Shown here in pieces: positions 44,097 through 53,839 of a stretch of DNA of 64,000 nt. This DNA comes from SLJN01 sp964505385 (GTDB taxonomy: Bacteria > Bacteroidota > Rhodothermia > Balneolales > Natronogracilivirgulaceae): the NCBI GenBank assembly GCA_964505385.1, contig CAZDIA010000005.1, forward strand, positions 1 through 64,000, in the 5' to 3' direction. The notes below the pieces were generated by a model that was not told where the DNA came from, did no database searches, and saw nothing but the letters and a program-made list of their open reading frames with translations. Positions within the stretch are counted from its first letter, which is position 1. Every line of letters begins with the position of its first letter. The position numbers and the translations under genes were made by a program.

Positions 44097-45464
44097 TTAC
44101 TTCACATAAACCGTCTTGATATTCACAAACTCCTTGATGCCGTATTCCGAAAGCTCCCGGCCGTATCCGCTCTTCTTGATGCCACCAAAAGGAAGCCGCG
44201 GATCAGATTTCACAAAATCATTGACAAAGCAGCATCCGGCCTCGATGTGTTCAGCGGCGATGTGGCGTCCGCGGGAGATATCTTCGGTGAAGACGGCTGA
44301 GCCGAGTCCGAATGGCGAATCGTTGGCGATGCGGATAGCTTCGTCTTCGTCTTTAGCTCGGATTACCGATGCCACCGGCCCGAACAGCTCCTCCTCATAC
44401 GCCGGCATTCCCGGTTTCACTCCGGCAAGTACCGAAGACGGGTACCAAGCCCCTTTTCGGTTCGGCACCTTGCAGCCGAGTACGGCTTCAGCCCCTTTGC
44501 TGATACTTTTTCCCACCTGTTGATGGAGCTCATCTCGCAGATCTTCACGTGCCTGCGGACCGAGCCCGGTATTTTCATCTATCGGATCCCCCATTTCCAC
44601 TTTTTTCATCTGTTCGGAAAATGCCTCTAAAAAATCATCATAAACACTGTCCACAGCAATAAACCGCTTGGCGGCGATGCAGCTCTGACCCGAGTTAATC
44701 AACCTGCTGGTGGCGCAAATTTCAGCGGCTTTGGGGATGTCCGCATCGTGCAGGATCAGGTACGGGTCACTACCGCCGAGTTCGAGAACGGTTTTCTTCA
44801 ATTCTGCTCCCGATTTTTCTGCAACTGCGCTTCCGGCGCGTTCACTGCCGGTAAGGGTAGCCGCTTTGACCAGATCATGTTCAAGAATTCTGGCTACTTT
44901 TTTGCTGGATATGATCAGATTGCGAAACAGCGGCTCGGGAAATCCGGCATCACGAAATACTTCTTCGATGGCGTCACCCGAGCCGGGCACATTGGCGGCG
45001 TGCTTCAGCAATCCGGCATTGCCGGCCATCAGTGCTGGTGCGGCGAAGCGGAATACCTGCCAGAGCGGAAAATTCCATGGCATCACCGCCAGCACGACGC
45101 CGAGCGGATTGAAGGTGACAAAACTCTCACTCGCTTCGGTGTCGATATTGCTTTCGGAGAGGAAGCGCTCGGCATGATCCGCATAATACTCGCAGACCCA
45201 GGCGCATTTCTCAACTTCGCCTTTGCTTTGCGATATCGGTTTGCCCATTTCGAGGGTCATCAGCTCAGCGTATTGCTGCTTGCGCTCCCTGAGGATTTCC
45301 GCCGCACGCTTCATACGTTCCGACCGGTAGGAAAAGGGCGTGGTTTTCCACTGCCGGTGAGCTTCATGCGCCTGTTCAATAGCTTCTGTCACCTGTTTAT
45401 CCGAATGTTCTTCCCAGGTTTTAATTTTTTCGTTGTTGGCCGGGTTATACGTCGTAATACTCAT
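44097..45464 (-). CDS. NAD(P)-dependent succinate-semialdehyde dehydrogenase type
   Basis: 455 aa, aldehyde dehydrogenase superfamily. The catalytic Cys262 lies in NSGQSCIAAKRF, and the general-base segment is LELGGSDPYLI. FNPLGVVLAVMPWNFPLWQVFRF is the conserved cofactor region, and the FGGIKKSGYGRELSEYGIKEF end is typical of the GabD/YneI group. It oxidises semialdehydes (succinate semialdehyde likely) to acids. It is the last gene of a three-gene operon and begins 3 bases after the synthase-like gene. Confidence 0.85.
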   Translation of the reverse strand: MSITTYNPANNEKIKTWEEHSDKQVTEAIEQAHEAHRQWKTTPFSYRSERMKRAAEILRERKQQYAELMTLEMGKPISQSKGEVEKCAWVCEYYADHAERFLSESNIDTEASESFVTFNPLGVVLAVMPWNFPLWQVFRFAAPALMAGNAGLLKHAANVPGSGDAIEEVFRDAGFPEPLFRNLIISSKKVARILEHDLVKAATLTGSERAGSAVAEKSGAELKKTVLELGGSDPYLILHDADIPKAAEICATSRLINSGQSCIAAKRFIAVDSVYDDFLEAFSEQMKKVEMGDPIDENTGLGPQAREDLRDELHQQVGKSISKGAEAVLGCKVPNRKGAWYPSSVLAGVKPGMPAYEEELFGPVASVIRAKDEDEAIRIANDSPFGLGSAVFTEDISRGRHIAAEHIEAGCCFVNDFVKSDPRLPFGGIKKSGYGRELSEYGIKEFVNIKTVYVK

Positions 45465-45467
45465 AGG

Positions 45468-47108
45468 TCATTGCTCCCAATACGTTTTCAGCTTTTCCAC
45501 TAATTCCTGATTCACAGAGGTGTCAATCGGAACTTCGATCAGACAGAGCTCATCCGAGTCCAGGGCGTTTTTAATTGTGTGATTTAATTCCTCCCAACTT
45601 TCCGGGCGGTATCCGTTGATTCCGAAACTTTCAGCATAACTGCGAAAATCAGGGTTGCCAAGCTCCGTAAATACCGATCGCTGTTGGGATTGAATCTGTT
45701 TCCAGCTTATCAGACCGTAATCATTATCGTTAAATACCAATACTACGAATCCGACGCCCAGGCGTTTTGCGGTTTCCAACTCCTGGGAATTCATCATAAA
45801 ACCTCCATCTCCCATGATGGCGACAACTTTTCGCTGCGGATCTATGAGTTTTGCCGCGATTGCTCCAGGAAGGGAGATCCCCATGCTTGCCAGACCGTTA
45901 CTTATCAGGCAGCCATTGGTGCAATATGTGGGGTAATTTCGGGCAATCCACATTTTATGAGTGCCCACATCACTTATCACCAGCCCGTCATCCGGTAGTA
46001 TTGGCCGGAGCTGGGTTAGCACTGAAGGCACCGTAAACGGGTCATTTTCATCAGGCTCATAACTTTGCAGGTCTTCCCGGATGCGATCACGGATCGGGGT
46101 ATACCAGGAGTCATAGTATAGATCATCATTGGATAGCTTTTGATTAAGCTCCCACAGAGCGCCGGAGATGTCTCCTACCACTTCATTCACCGGGTGGTAA
46201 TGGGTGTAAACTTCTGCAGGATCAAAATCAATGTGGATGATCGTTTTGTCCCCATCGGGATTCCATTTTTTCGGCGGGTATTCGGCCACATCGTACCCGA
46301 CTGTGATCACAAGATCGGATTGTTCCACAGCTTCAATCACGTAATCTTTAAATCCAAGACCCATGGCATAAAGGGATTGATCCAGCCGGTCGGATATAGC
46401 ACCTTTGCCCATGAAAGTGGAGATAACCGGGATATTATGGTTTTGAGCAAATTGCGTGAGGTGTTTGCTTGCCAGCTTTCGGATAGCACCGTTTCCGGCT
46501 ATGATTAACGGTTTGTGAGCCTTTTTCAGGTAATCAAGAGTAGAGTTAGTGGCTTTGTAATCCGGTCCGGGTCTTCGCACTCTCCGGCGCTTGATGGGAT
46601 TGGGTGCTTCAAGCTCTACTTCTGCAATATCCTCAGAAAGCTCGATATGAGTTGCGCCGGGTTTTTCATGTTCCGCAACCTTAAATGCTTTTCGCACAAC
46701 TTCGGTTACCGTTTCGGGTGATACAACCGGGCTGTTCCATTTAGTGATCGGCCGGAACATGTTAATAATATCCAGGCGCTGATGACTTTCGTGATGAAGA
46801 CGATCCATGCTGCCTTGAGCCGTGATGGCAACCAGGGGGGCTTTATCAAGATTGGCGTCGGCTACGCCGGTAATGAGATTGGTTGCTCCCGGGCCCAGCG
46901 TAGCAAGGCAGACTCCGGCATTACCCGTGATACGCCCCCATACATTTGCTATAAAAGCGGCGCCTTGTTCATGACGGCAGGGCACAAATTTCACAGATGA
47001 ATGTTCGAGGGCAAAAAGGAGTGCTTCGTTTTCTTCTCCCGGAACTCCGAAAATATACGAAATTCCCTCTGACTCCAGACATCTTACAAACTGATCGGCA
47101 ACGTTCAT
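45468..47108 (-). CDS. Acetolactate synthase-like thiamine-diphosphate enzyme
   Basis: 546 aa. The catalytic Glu47 lies in CRHEQGAAFIANVWGR, and the ThDP-Mg site is MGDGGFMMN...ELETAKR. FGVPGEENEALL and GPGATNLITGVADANLD are shared by acetolactate synthases of the catabolic AlsS type, which condense two pyruvates. No small regulatory subunit is nearby, favouring a stand-alone catabolic or related enzyme. It overlaps the upstream esterase gene by 4 bases and is followed by the semialdehyde dehydrogenase, so the three are probably one operon. Confidence 0.8.
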   Translation of the reverse strand: MNVADQFVRCLESEGISYIFGVPGEENEALLFALEHSSVKFVPCRHEQGAAFIANVWGRITGNAGVCLATLGPGATNLITGVADANLDKAPLVAITAQGSMDRLHHESHQRLDIINMFRPITKWNSPVVSPETVTEVVRKAFKVAEHEKPGATHIELSEDIAEVELEAPNPIKRRRVRRPGPDYKATNSTLDYLKKAHKPLIIAGNGAIRKLASKHLTQFAQNHNIPVISTFMGKGAISDRLDQSLYAMGLGFKDYVIEAVEQSDLVITVGYDVAEYPPKKWNPDGDKTIIHIDFDPAEVYTHYHPVNEVVGDISGALWELNQKLSNDDLYYDSWYTPIRDRIREDLQSYEPDENDPFTVPSVLTQLRPILPDDGLVISDVGTHKMWIARNYPTYCTNGCLISNGLASMGISLPGAIAAKLIDPQRKVVAIMGDGGFMMNSQELETAKRLGVGFVVLVFNDNDYGLISWKQIQSQQRSVFTELGNPDFRSYAESFGINGYRPESWEELNHTIKNALDSDELCLIEVPIDTSVNQELVEKLKTYWEQ

Positions 47109-47761
47109 GATTTCTCACCAACTTTGCTGAGCTGTTTTTTGATGTAATTTAGCTCATCTTCATTGACCGTGTGCCCCATTCCTTCATAAATACGTTTTTC
47201 AACATCGGCCCCCATAGCCTCGAATACATCGGCAGTTTCGTGTACGCGCTCAACAGGAATGTGCGGGTCAATATCGCTGCATCCCAAAAAGATCGGGGTG
47301 CCTTCAAGTGAACCTTTGTAGTCTCTTGGGGTTTGAGGAGGACCGATTAGCCCCCCACTCAACGCAAATAATCCGGCATATATGGCAGGATTTCGCGCAA
47401 CATATTCGCTTGCAAGACAGGCTCCCTGTGAAAATCCGAGCAGATATATTGAAGAATCATCAAAGCCGTGATTCGCCAGATAATCTTTAATCTCATTGAT
47501 AGCTCTTAAACCGGAAGTGATTCCGGGTTCATTGTCTTCGATTGCTGCCATGAATGAAAGCGGGTACCAGGTATTATTAGCTGCCTGAGGTGCGAAATAA
47601 GCGATATCCTCGTCATGGAGGAATTCCCGGGCAAGATTGAGAATATTTTCGGCAGAATCTCCACGACCGTGAAGCACTATCATTGCTGCTTTGGCTTTAT
47701 CAATATCGGCTCCTGCCTGAGCTATAGGTTGATTTTGATGAGGGTTAGGCTCGGTAAACAT
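47105..47761 (-). CDS. Phospholipase/carboxylesterase family alpha/beta hydrolase
   Basis: 218 aa. The nucleophile elbow is GFSQGA (Ser111), and the late catalytic His lies in GMGHTVNEDE near residue 203; Asp is in CSDIDPHIP. IVLHGRGDSAENI marks the oxyanion region. This is the YpfH/serine-esterase family, which hydrolyses carboxylesters or thioesters. It starts the operon with the acetolactate synthase-like gene (4-base ATGA overlap). Physiological substrate unknown. Confidence 0.85.
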   Translation of the reverse strand: MFTEPNPHQNQPIAQAGADIDKAKAAMIVLHGRGDSAENILNLAREFLHDEDIAYFAPQAANNTWYPLSFMAAIEDNEPGITSGLRAINEIKDYLANHGFDDSSIYLLGFSQGACLASEYVARNPAIYAGLFALSGGLIGPPQTPRDYKGSLEGTPIFLGCSDIDPHIPVERVHETADVFEAMGADVEKRIYEGMGHTVNEDELNYIKKQLSKVGEKS

Positions 47762-47894
47762 ATGAAGAAAACTTTTGGTTGCGTAAGTAGTTATCTATCA
47801 GTAAAAAACAGCAGAAAAGCTTAATTCATTCAACCCCTAACCCGGGCAACCCTGAAGTGAAATTTTTTAATAGCTAAAAAGGTAGAAAAAAAAA

Positions 47895-48033
47895 GAGGTA
47901 AAGATGTTAAGAGGTGAAGAAATAAAGATGATAGGATATAAACCAGAGCCCAAACCCAGAATGCTCATCCTAACTTCTCTAATTATCTTTGAATTCTTGA
48001 CATCTTGACTTCTTAACACTCTTTAATTTCTCA
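47895..48033. repeat. Octamer-periodic inverted arms
   Basis: 47895-47934 reads as five 8-bp units (GAGGTAAA, GATGTTAA, GAGGTGAA, GAAATAAA, GATGATAG). 47970-48033 reads as eight units of roughly the reverse complement (such as TTCTTGAC, ATCTTGAC, TTCTTAAC). No gene lies in 47762-48091. Confidence 0.6.
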
Positions 48034-48046
48034 CCCGGGCCTGTAC

Positions 48047-48077
48047 GCCGGGAGCCAGGCTAAACCTGACACCCGGC
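48047..48077 (-). terminator. Hairpin after the amidohydrolase operon
   Basis: GCCGGG-x3-CAGG (48047-48059) pairs with CCTG-x3-CCCGGC (48065-48077). It lies 14 bases past the operon's last stop on the minus strand, with no T-run. Confidence 0.4.
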
Positions 48078-48091
48078 ATCCAGTAACCAAC

Positions 48092-49477
48092 TCAATCTGC
48101 AGCTTCCCTTTTTTGGCGGACTTTTTCACGATATTTTTCGTAAAACTGTCGATGCGCATCTTTCATGTCGATGTCGCGCCCTTCGATATAAGCCTGTTCG
48201 ATTCCGGTTTCATACTCAAGCGGGTTGCCGTCAGTGAGTAGAAAAGTGGCATCTTTCCCGGCCTCGAGTGTGCCAACGCGATCGTCGAATCCGAGAATTT
48301 GCGCCGGGTACTGAGTTACTGCGCGTATAGCTTCATCTTCCGGCAGACCGAAAGCGACGGAGGCTCCTGCTTCATAAGGGAGCCGGTTGGCATAGGGAGC
48401 ACTTGCGGAGCCGGCGATGGCAAAATCCACACCCGCCTCATACAATTTTGCGGGGAGGGCATAACGGCTGTCATAAGACTCCCACGCACGGTTGGGTGAT
48501 GTAAGCACGGAGGTGACGATAACCGGTATATCTTTGCGGGATAGATGATCAGAAACATAGTGAGCATCCCGGCCGCCAAGAATAATCAGTTCTACTTGTT
48601 CATCCTCCGCCCAGGTAATAGCATCCTGAATCTGGCGAAGCTCATTGGCATTAACTACCACCGGAATATCACCGTCAAAAACCGGTATCATTTCTTCCCA
48701 CCGGGAGTCCTTGTCGTGGCGATCAGCTTCGCCGTCATCCATCGCGCGATGGGCGGTTCGGTAGGCGCGGGCGTTGTCAAAGGTGTCGCGTAATTCTTTG
48801 ATTTCCTCTTCGTATTCATTTTCATCATCAGGAGAAGGCCAGTTCACAATCAGTCCGGCGCTTGGCTTGATCGTCATGCTTTCCCAGGACCAGCCATCCA
48901 TCATCATTACCGAAGATTGACCGGAAATCAGTCCGCCTCCGGGTGCAGATACCGAGGTAAGCACACCGTTGGACCTGGCGACCCCGATATGTCTGCTTTC
49001 CGGATTGAATGCTACTGCTGCGCGCACATTCGGGTTTATCCGGTCGTATTCCTGAAGGTCTACAGTAACATCTACAGCACCGATTTCATATAATCCCATC
49101 TGGCTGTATGCATCCACAAGACCGGGATAAATTTGTTTGCCCGAAACATCAGTTTCTGATGTTCCCTCCGGAATATCCACATTGGTGCCAATTTCGGTTA
49201 TTTTACCGTCTTCGAAGAGGATTGTGGCATCTTCGATCACATTACCGGTTCCGGTGTGAATAGTGGCACCGGTCAGGGCTTTGGGCTCATCCTGCGGAGC
49301 GGCAGGTGTCTGGGCTTGAGCCGGAGTTGCGATTAAGCCGGATACAACCAGGAGCATTACAACTCCGATAGCTAAATATGCCTTTTGAAATTGAGAAATT
49401 GCAGAACTCATAATATTCTGTCTGTCTGATTTAAAATTTAATTCGTTAAGTTTTTCCTGATTTGAAATGCGGATCAT
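48092..49477 (-). CDS. Secreted amidohydrolase-like protein lacking HxH
   Basis: 461 aa; a later Met at residue 23 gives a cleaner signal peptide (AIGVVMLLVVSGLIATPAQA), but the first ATG overlaps the upstream stop as ATGA. The composite amidohydrolase fold is clear: ALTGATIHTGTGNVIEDATI and the end GFDDRVGTLEAGKDATFLLTDGNPLE. Where active enzymes have H-x-H after PGLIDA, this protein has YPGLVDAYSQMG. It probably lacks the usual metal centre and may act as a partner of the larger upstream protein. Last gene of a two-gene operon. Confidence 0.75.
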   Translation of the reverse strand: MIRISNQEKLNELNFKSDRQNIMSSAISQFQKAYLAIGVVMLLVVSGLIATPAQAQTPAAPQDEPKALTGATIHTGTGNVIEDATILFEDGKITEIGTNVDIPEGTSETDVSGKQIYPGLVDAYSQMGLYEIGAVDVTVDLQEYDRINPNVRAAVAFNPESRHIGVARSNGVLTSVSAPGGGLISGQSSVMMMDGWSWESMTIKPSAGLIVNWPSPDDENEYEEEIKELRDTFDNARAYRTAHRAMDDGEADRHDKDSRWEEMIPVFDGDIPVVVNANELRQIQDAITWAEDEQVELIILGGRDAHYVSDHLSRKDIPVIVTSVLTSPNRAWESYDSRYALPAKLYEAGVDFAIAGSASAPYANRLPYEAGASVAFGLPEDEAIRAVTQYPAQILGFDDRVGTLEAGKDATFLLTDGNPLEYETGIEQAYIEGRDIDMKDAHRQFYEKYREKVRQKREAAD

Positions 49478-52437
49478 TGGTTTTCCTCCAGAATAAGTTG
49501 AATCAAATCAGAACGCTGGGATTCGACATCCTGCAGCAATTCGGAGTGTTCATCCAGATCAAAAAACCGTCGTCCGTCAATCCAGGTTTGCTCGGCACGA
49601 GTCATCTTTGAAAGCGGATCCCCGCTCCAGAGCACAAAGTCGCCGTCTTTGCCCGGCTCAAGGGAGCCAACCCGGTCATCAATACCCAGGAGTTTAGCCG
49701 TGTTGATCGTTATAAGGGCGAGCGCTTCTTCTTTGTCCATTCCGGCTCGTACCATTTTTGCAGCTTCCCAGTTCATACGGGCGGCAATTTGGCTGTTATC
49801 GGAATGCAATGAAGTTAGCACGCCGGCTTCGGATAACAGACGGGCGTTGTATACAGTAGCGTCGTATGCCTCAATTTTAAAAGATGACCAGTCCGACCAA
49901 ACCACTGCACCCGCTCCGTGTTCAGCAAGTTCAGGAGCTACCTTATACGCTTCCACACCGTGATGAAATGCTTTGATGTCAATATCAAATCGCTCAGCCA
50001 GGCGGGTTAGCATGAGGATTTCATCCTGCCGGTAACTGTGGGATTGAATCAGGATTTCGCCATCCATGATTCCCAGCAGTGCTTCCATTCGGAGGTCACG
50101 TCTTGGAGGCTGGCCTTCACCGGCTTGCTCCCACTCTTCCCACCGGGCTTCATAATCACGGGCTTCGCGGAACCGGTCAGCTACAATCTGTTCCACACCC
50201 ATCCGGGTATCGGGGTAATTATCGCGGCGGAATACATTTTCGCCGAGTGCAAATTTTACGGTGCCGGGCGCATCCTGGAATTTCAGCTCATCAGGCAGAC
50301 CACCCCAACGCAATTTGATATGCTGATTCTGCCCACCGATAGGGTTGGCTGAACCGTGCATGAGGTGAGCAGTGGTCAGGCCACCGGCAAGTTGGCGATA
50401 CATCCAGATATTGTTGATGTTCAATACATCACCCATTTGTACTTCGGGCACGATGTTATCCCCGAATTCATTAACGCCGTCGATTCCGGAATGCAGGTGG
50501 GCGTCAATCAGGCCGGGGGTGACGTGCTTGCCGCTGCCGTCAATTTCTTTGGCATTGCCCGGAGCGTCGAGGTTTTGCCCGACTTCGGCAACTTCTCCAT
50601 TGGTAACGAGTAAATCGGCATTTTCTAAGATACCTTCAGGACCCATCGTCCAGATGGTGGCATCACGAACCACGACGTGTTCCGGTTGATCCGGCATCTG
50701 CTCACGCCCGTATTCCATGTCTGGTCGGATATCAGCAAGTTCCACATCGCGGGGAGGTACGGACAAATCATCCAATTCATCTTCTTCAGGATGTGCTGTT
50801 CGCTCCCCGTGCCACTGAATGCGTTCACCGGCGGGAAGCTCAGCCCAGCCATTCATTTCATCAGCGGAAACTGAGGCGGAAAGGCGAATTTGTCCATCAA
50901 TGTTTAATTCATCTCCGGGAAAATCAGCCCGAAAACGGCGAGCCTGATCACTTTTTCCGGCCGAAGAAAGTTCAATCTCCTCACCAGCATAGGTAAAAGT
51001 TCCACCCAGTTGACCGGGACGGGTTTCTTCGACTTTCAAAGTTCCTTCGAGTGTTCCGTCGTAAGACTTTGCCGCCCATTCACCTCGGGGATCAACCGAG
51101 GTGACTTCATTAATGCGAAAGCGCTCACCTTCTACCCAAACATCGAGTATATCAGCGCTGGTTTCAAATAAATCTCCCTCCGCAACCACAAGATTCGCAG
51201 CTTTTCCTTCTTCAAGCGTGCCATGAGTTTGGTCTATACCAAGCAGAGATGAAGGGTTGGTGGTGAGGGCTGCAAGTGCTTCATCGGCATCCAGGCCGAG
51301 TTTGATGGCTTTTCTTACATTATTGATAAACTCTGAGGGACTGTCCAATCCGTCGGTAGTGAAAGAGAAATTAATACCGGCATCGGAAAGGCGTGCAGGG
51401 TTTTCAGGTGCAAGGTACCAGTGGCGCAGCTCCTCAAGGTCTTTATTTAAGGCATCTTCAGGAGCCTGGACATCCGGAGTTTCGGGAAAATCAACCGGAA
51501 GAATCAGAGGGATATCGGCCTCAGTGATCACATCAAGTACGCGGTATTCATAGCCGCTGCCTTTAACCCAGGGCGTGATTGGAAACTCGTCGGTTAAATT
51601 AATAGTACGGAGAAAATCTTTCTCATACCGGGATTCCATCAGGATAGGTTGATCTCCCTTTGCGGCCTTTTCCAGCGCTTTCAGAGCGACGTTGGTTTCA
51701 GGTCGCTTCACATTGTTGGGGTCTTCCTCATAAGCAGCATGTGCTTTCTGATACCATTCGGCATCCAAAAGAGTTTGCCGAATTAACGCCATAGCTCCCA
51801 TTATCGAGTTGGGATAACTGAAATCCAGATCCTGGGTAGCGCCTTGAGCTACAGCATGAGCTACATCAGATTTAACTACACGGTCGGAAACATTGCCGCT
51901 GCCCAGGTTAAATACGGCAGTTTGGCCGCGAAAAATTCCGACAGGCGGCACAGTCTGGGCAGTAGTAAACCCTTGTGAACGAAGCTGTTCGCTTCCATCA
52001 TTTTCCCGGTCAAACTCTTCTTCAGCCCGAAGCTGTGCACGTATTTGCGGATTCCAGGAAATCGCACCTTGTTCCAGTTCCATGCGAGGGTCTTTCATCC
52101 CGGTATCGGTGTAGGGATCGATAAAACCGGGGTAAATGGTCCGGCCTTCCATATTTAATACATGAGCGTCGGGTGGTGGTTCAACATCAGTGCCGACTTT
52201 ATCAACTACACCACCACGGATAACCAGTGTGGCATCATTGAGCTCACGACCGGGCTCAACAACAATGGTGGCATTTGTAAATGCCTTTACAGGGGAGTCG
52301 CTGCTTCGAAGTGCCTCGGTGGGTTCAGTTTGGGCGCATGCTGCGATTGGCAGCAGGAGTGCAATCCCCGGTAATGTACTAAGATGTTTAGCGGATAAAA
52401 AATAATGTCTTAATGTCAGTAGTATTTGCGATATCAT
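49474..52437 (-). CDS. Tandem amidohydrolase, one degenerate and one intact domain
   Basis: 987 aa with a signal sequence (about 14-35; AACAQ could be a lipobox). Two amidohydrolase units are joined. The first (about 50-430) reads YPGFIDPYTDTG, with no HxH. The second (about 590-975) has PGLIDAHLHSG (His647, His649), then AFHHGVEAY and TSLHSDNSQIAARM, consistent with a metal-dependent hydrolase. It ends DDRVGSLEPGKDGDFVLWSGDPLS. Substrate unknown; secreted imidazolonepropionase or dipeptidase-like enzymes are the nearest types. It overlaps the next gene by 4 bases. Confidence 0.78.
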   Translation of the reverse strand: MISQILLTLRHYFLSAKHLSTLPGIALLLPIAACAQTEPTEALRSSDSPVKAFTNATIVVEPGRELNDATLVIRGGVVDKVGTDVEPPPDAHVLNMEGRTIYPGFIDPYTDTGMKDPRMELEQGAISWNPQIRAQLRAEEEFDRENDGSEQLRSQGFTTAQTVPPVGIFRGQTAVFNLGSGNVSDRVVKSDVAHAVAQGATQDLDFSYPNSIMGAMALIRQTLLDAEWYQKAHAAYEEDPNNVKRPETNVALKALEKAAKGDQPILMESRYEKDFLRTINLTDEFPITPWVKGSGYEYRVLDVITEADIPLILPVDFPETPDVQAPEDALNKDLEELRHWYLAPENPARLSDAGINFSFTTDGLDSPSEFINNVRKAIKLGLDADEALAALTTNPSSLLGIDQTHGTLEEGKAANLVVAEGDLFETSADILDVWVEGERFRINEVTSVDPRGEWAAKSYDGTLEGTLKVEETRPGQLGGTFTYAGEEIELSSAGKSDQARRFRADFPGDELNIDGQIRLSASVSADEMNGWAELPAGERIQWHGERTAHPEEDELDDLSVPPRDVELADIRPDMEYGREQMPDQPEHVVVRDATIWTMGPEGILENADLLVTNGEVAEVGQNLDAPGNAKEIDGSGKHVTPGLIDAHLHSGIDGVNEFGDNIVPEVQMGDVLNINNIWMYRQLAGGLTTAHLMHGSANPIGGQNQHIKLRWGGLPDELKFQDAPGTVKFALGENVFRRDNYPDTRMGVEQIVADRFREARDYEARWEEWEQAGEGQPPRRDLRMEALLGIMDGEILIQSHSYRQDEILMLTRLAERFDIDIKAFHHGVEAYKVAPELAEHGAGAVVWSDWSSFKIEAYDATVYNARLLSEAGVLTSLHSDNSQIAARMNWEAAKMVRAGMDKEEALALITINTAKLLGIDDRVGSLEPGKDGDFVLWSGDPLSKMTRAEQTWIDGRRFFDLDEHSELLQDVESQRSDLIQLILEENQ

Positions 52438-52699
52438 AAGAATTAAACTTGATTATCAGTTTAGGGTAGGATATACGTTCACACATCCGGCTCAATAAGA
52501 GCCAGACCTAATTTAGAGATAGTTATGCATTTTACAAGAGGTATTCGGTAAAAGTGAAACCGAGTTCACATTTCTTCATATTCGCTTCATAAAACCGCAA
52601 CATTTTTCAAAGTTGAGTGAATAGTCACTACAATTAGCTGTGGCTTCTATCGTATCAGTCTATCATCCAGATAAAATACCATCACAAATTATCAATGAT

Positions 52700-53839
52700 A
52701 TGAGTAAACAGGGTCAGAAAATTGGTGTCGTGCTCATGAATCTGGGCGGGCCAACTTCCGAGCCGGCAGTACGCGAGTTTTTGGAAAACTTATTTGGGGA
52801 TCAGGATATCATCAATTTAGGCGGAGGAAGAACCCAAACCTCACTTGCCAAAGTGATAGCCAAATTCCGGTATAAAGGTGTGGCTGAAAAATACCGGGAG
52901 ATAAATGGTTGCCCGAACGGATGCATGGGTTCAAAGTATTGCCATAACAGGCAGAATAAAGTGGTTTCTGATTGCTGTTCACCCATTAATTCACTTACCG
53001 AGCAACAGCGTCGTGGCCTTGAGAAAAAGCTGAAGAAAGAATGGCCGCAGCACGAAGTGAAAGTTTATACGGCCATGAGATACTGGCTGCCTTTTGATTA
53101 TGATATTTTTCAGGAAGTGCTGGATGATGGGATGGATCACGTTGTATTGACGCCCTTGTATCCACAGTTTTCCTATACCACCACCGGCAGCAGTTTGCGA
53201 AATTGGGAAAATATCCGCAAGAAAGCTCAGAATGAAGGTCATAACCCGGAATGGCAGGAATATATCATCAAAAATTATCATTTGAATGACAATTACCTGA
53301 AAAGCCTCAATGAGCGAATTGATGAAGCACTTGAATCAGAGTTTACCGAAGAAGAGCGCAAGAAAACGCATCTTGTATTTTCAGCTCACGGCACACCGCT
53401 CAGCGAAGTTAGAAAGGGCGATCCCTATACTACCCAAATTGTGGAAACCGTTGATGCCATAATGAATATGCGCGGTCATAAAGAGTCATGGTGGCTTGGT
53501 TATCAATCCCGTGTAGGTCCGAATAAGTGGACTCAGCCTAACACCGAAGATCTGGTTTTTCGGTTACTCAATTATGGAACCAAAAACCTGCTGATGGTTC
53601 CGGTTGCTTTTGTAACAGATCATATTGAAACACTCCATGAATTGGGAATTGAGCTACAAGAAGAACTCGAAGAACAGAACAAAGATTACAACAAAGTTAA
53701 GGTGACTAAAGGAATTAATGATCATCCTTTGTATCTTGAAGCGCTAAAGGACGAGATTGGCCTTAGAATTGCTCATGCTCTTGGTGATTCCGAAGGTGAT
53801 GAGGTAAAAAAAGAAAAAGCTGCTACTATTTCTGAATGA
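52700..53839 (+). CDS. hemH: Ferrochelatase HemH with Cys-rich insertion
   Basis: 379 aa from the ATG at 52700; a GTG 20 codons upstream is less likely. It inserts Fe2+ into porphyrin. VLMNLGGPTSEPAVREFLEN is the N-terminal signature, HGTPLSEVRKGDPY holds the catalytic His, and FVTDHIETLHELG the partner acidic residue. Where most ferrochelatases read Y..I.GGSPL, this one reads YREINGCPNGCMGSKYC...CCSPIN, adding Cys71, 75, 81, 92 and 93. These could bind a metal or an Fe-S cluster. It overlaps hemA by 4 bases. Confidence 0.93.
   Translation: MSKQGQKIGVVLMNLGGPTSEPAVREFLENLFGDQDIINLGGGRTQTSLAKVIAKFRYKGVAEKYREINGCPNGCMGSKYCHNRQNKVVSDCCSPINSLTEQQRRGLEKKLKKEWPQHEVKVYTAMRYWLPFDYDIFQEVLDDGMDHVVLTPLYPQFSYTTTGSSLRNWENIRKKAQNEGHNPEWQEYIIKNYHLNDNYLKSLNERIDEALESEFTEEERKKTHLVFSAHGTPLSEVRKGDPYTTQIVETVDAIMNMRGHKESWWLGYQSRVGPNKWTQPNTEDLVFRLLNYGTKNLLMVPVAFVTDHIETLHELGIELQEELEEQNKDYNKVKVTKGINDHPLYLEALKDEIGLRIAHALGDSEGDEVKKEKAATISE

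Noticed and set aside
44748..45503. 251-codon plus-strand frame opposite the dehydrogenase
   Set aside because: It lies fully antisense to a clear aldehyde dehydrogenase and has no ribosome-binding site.
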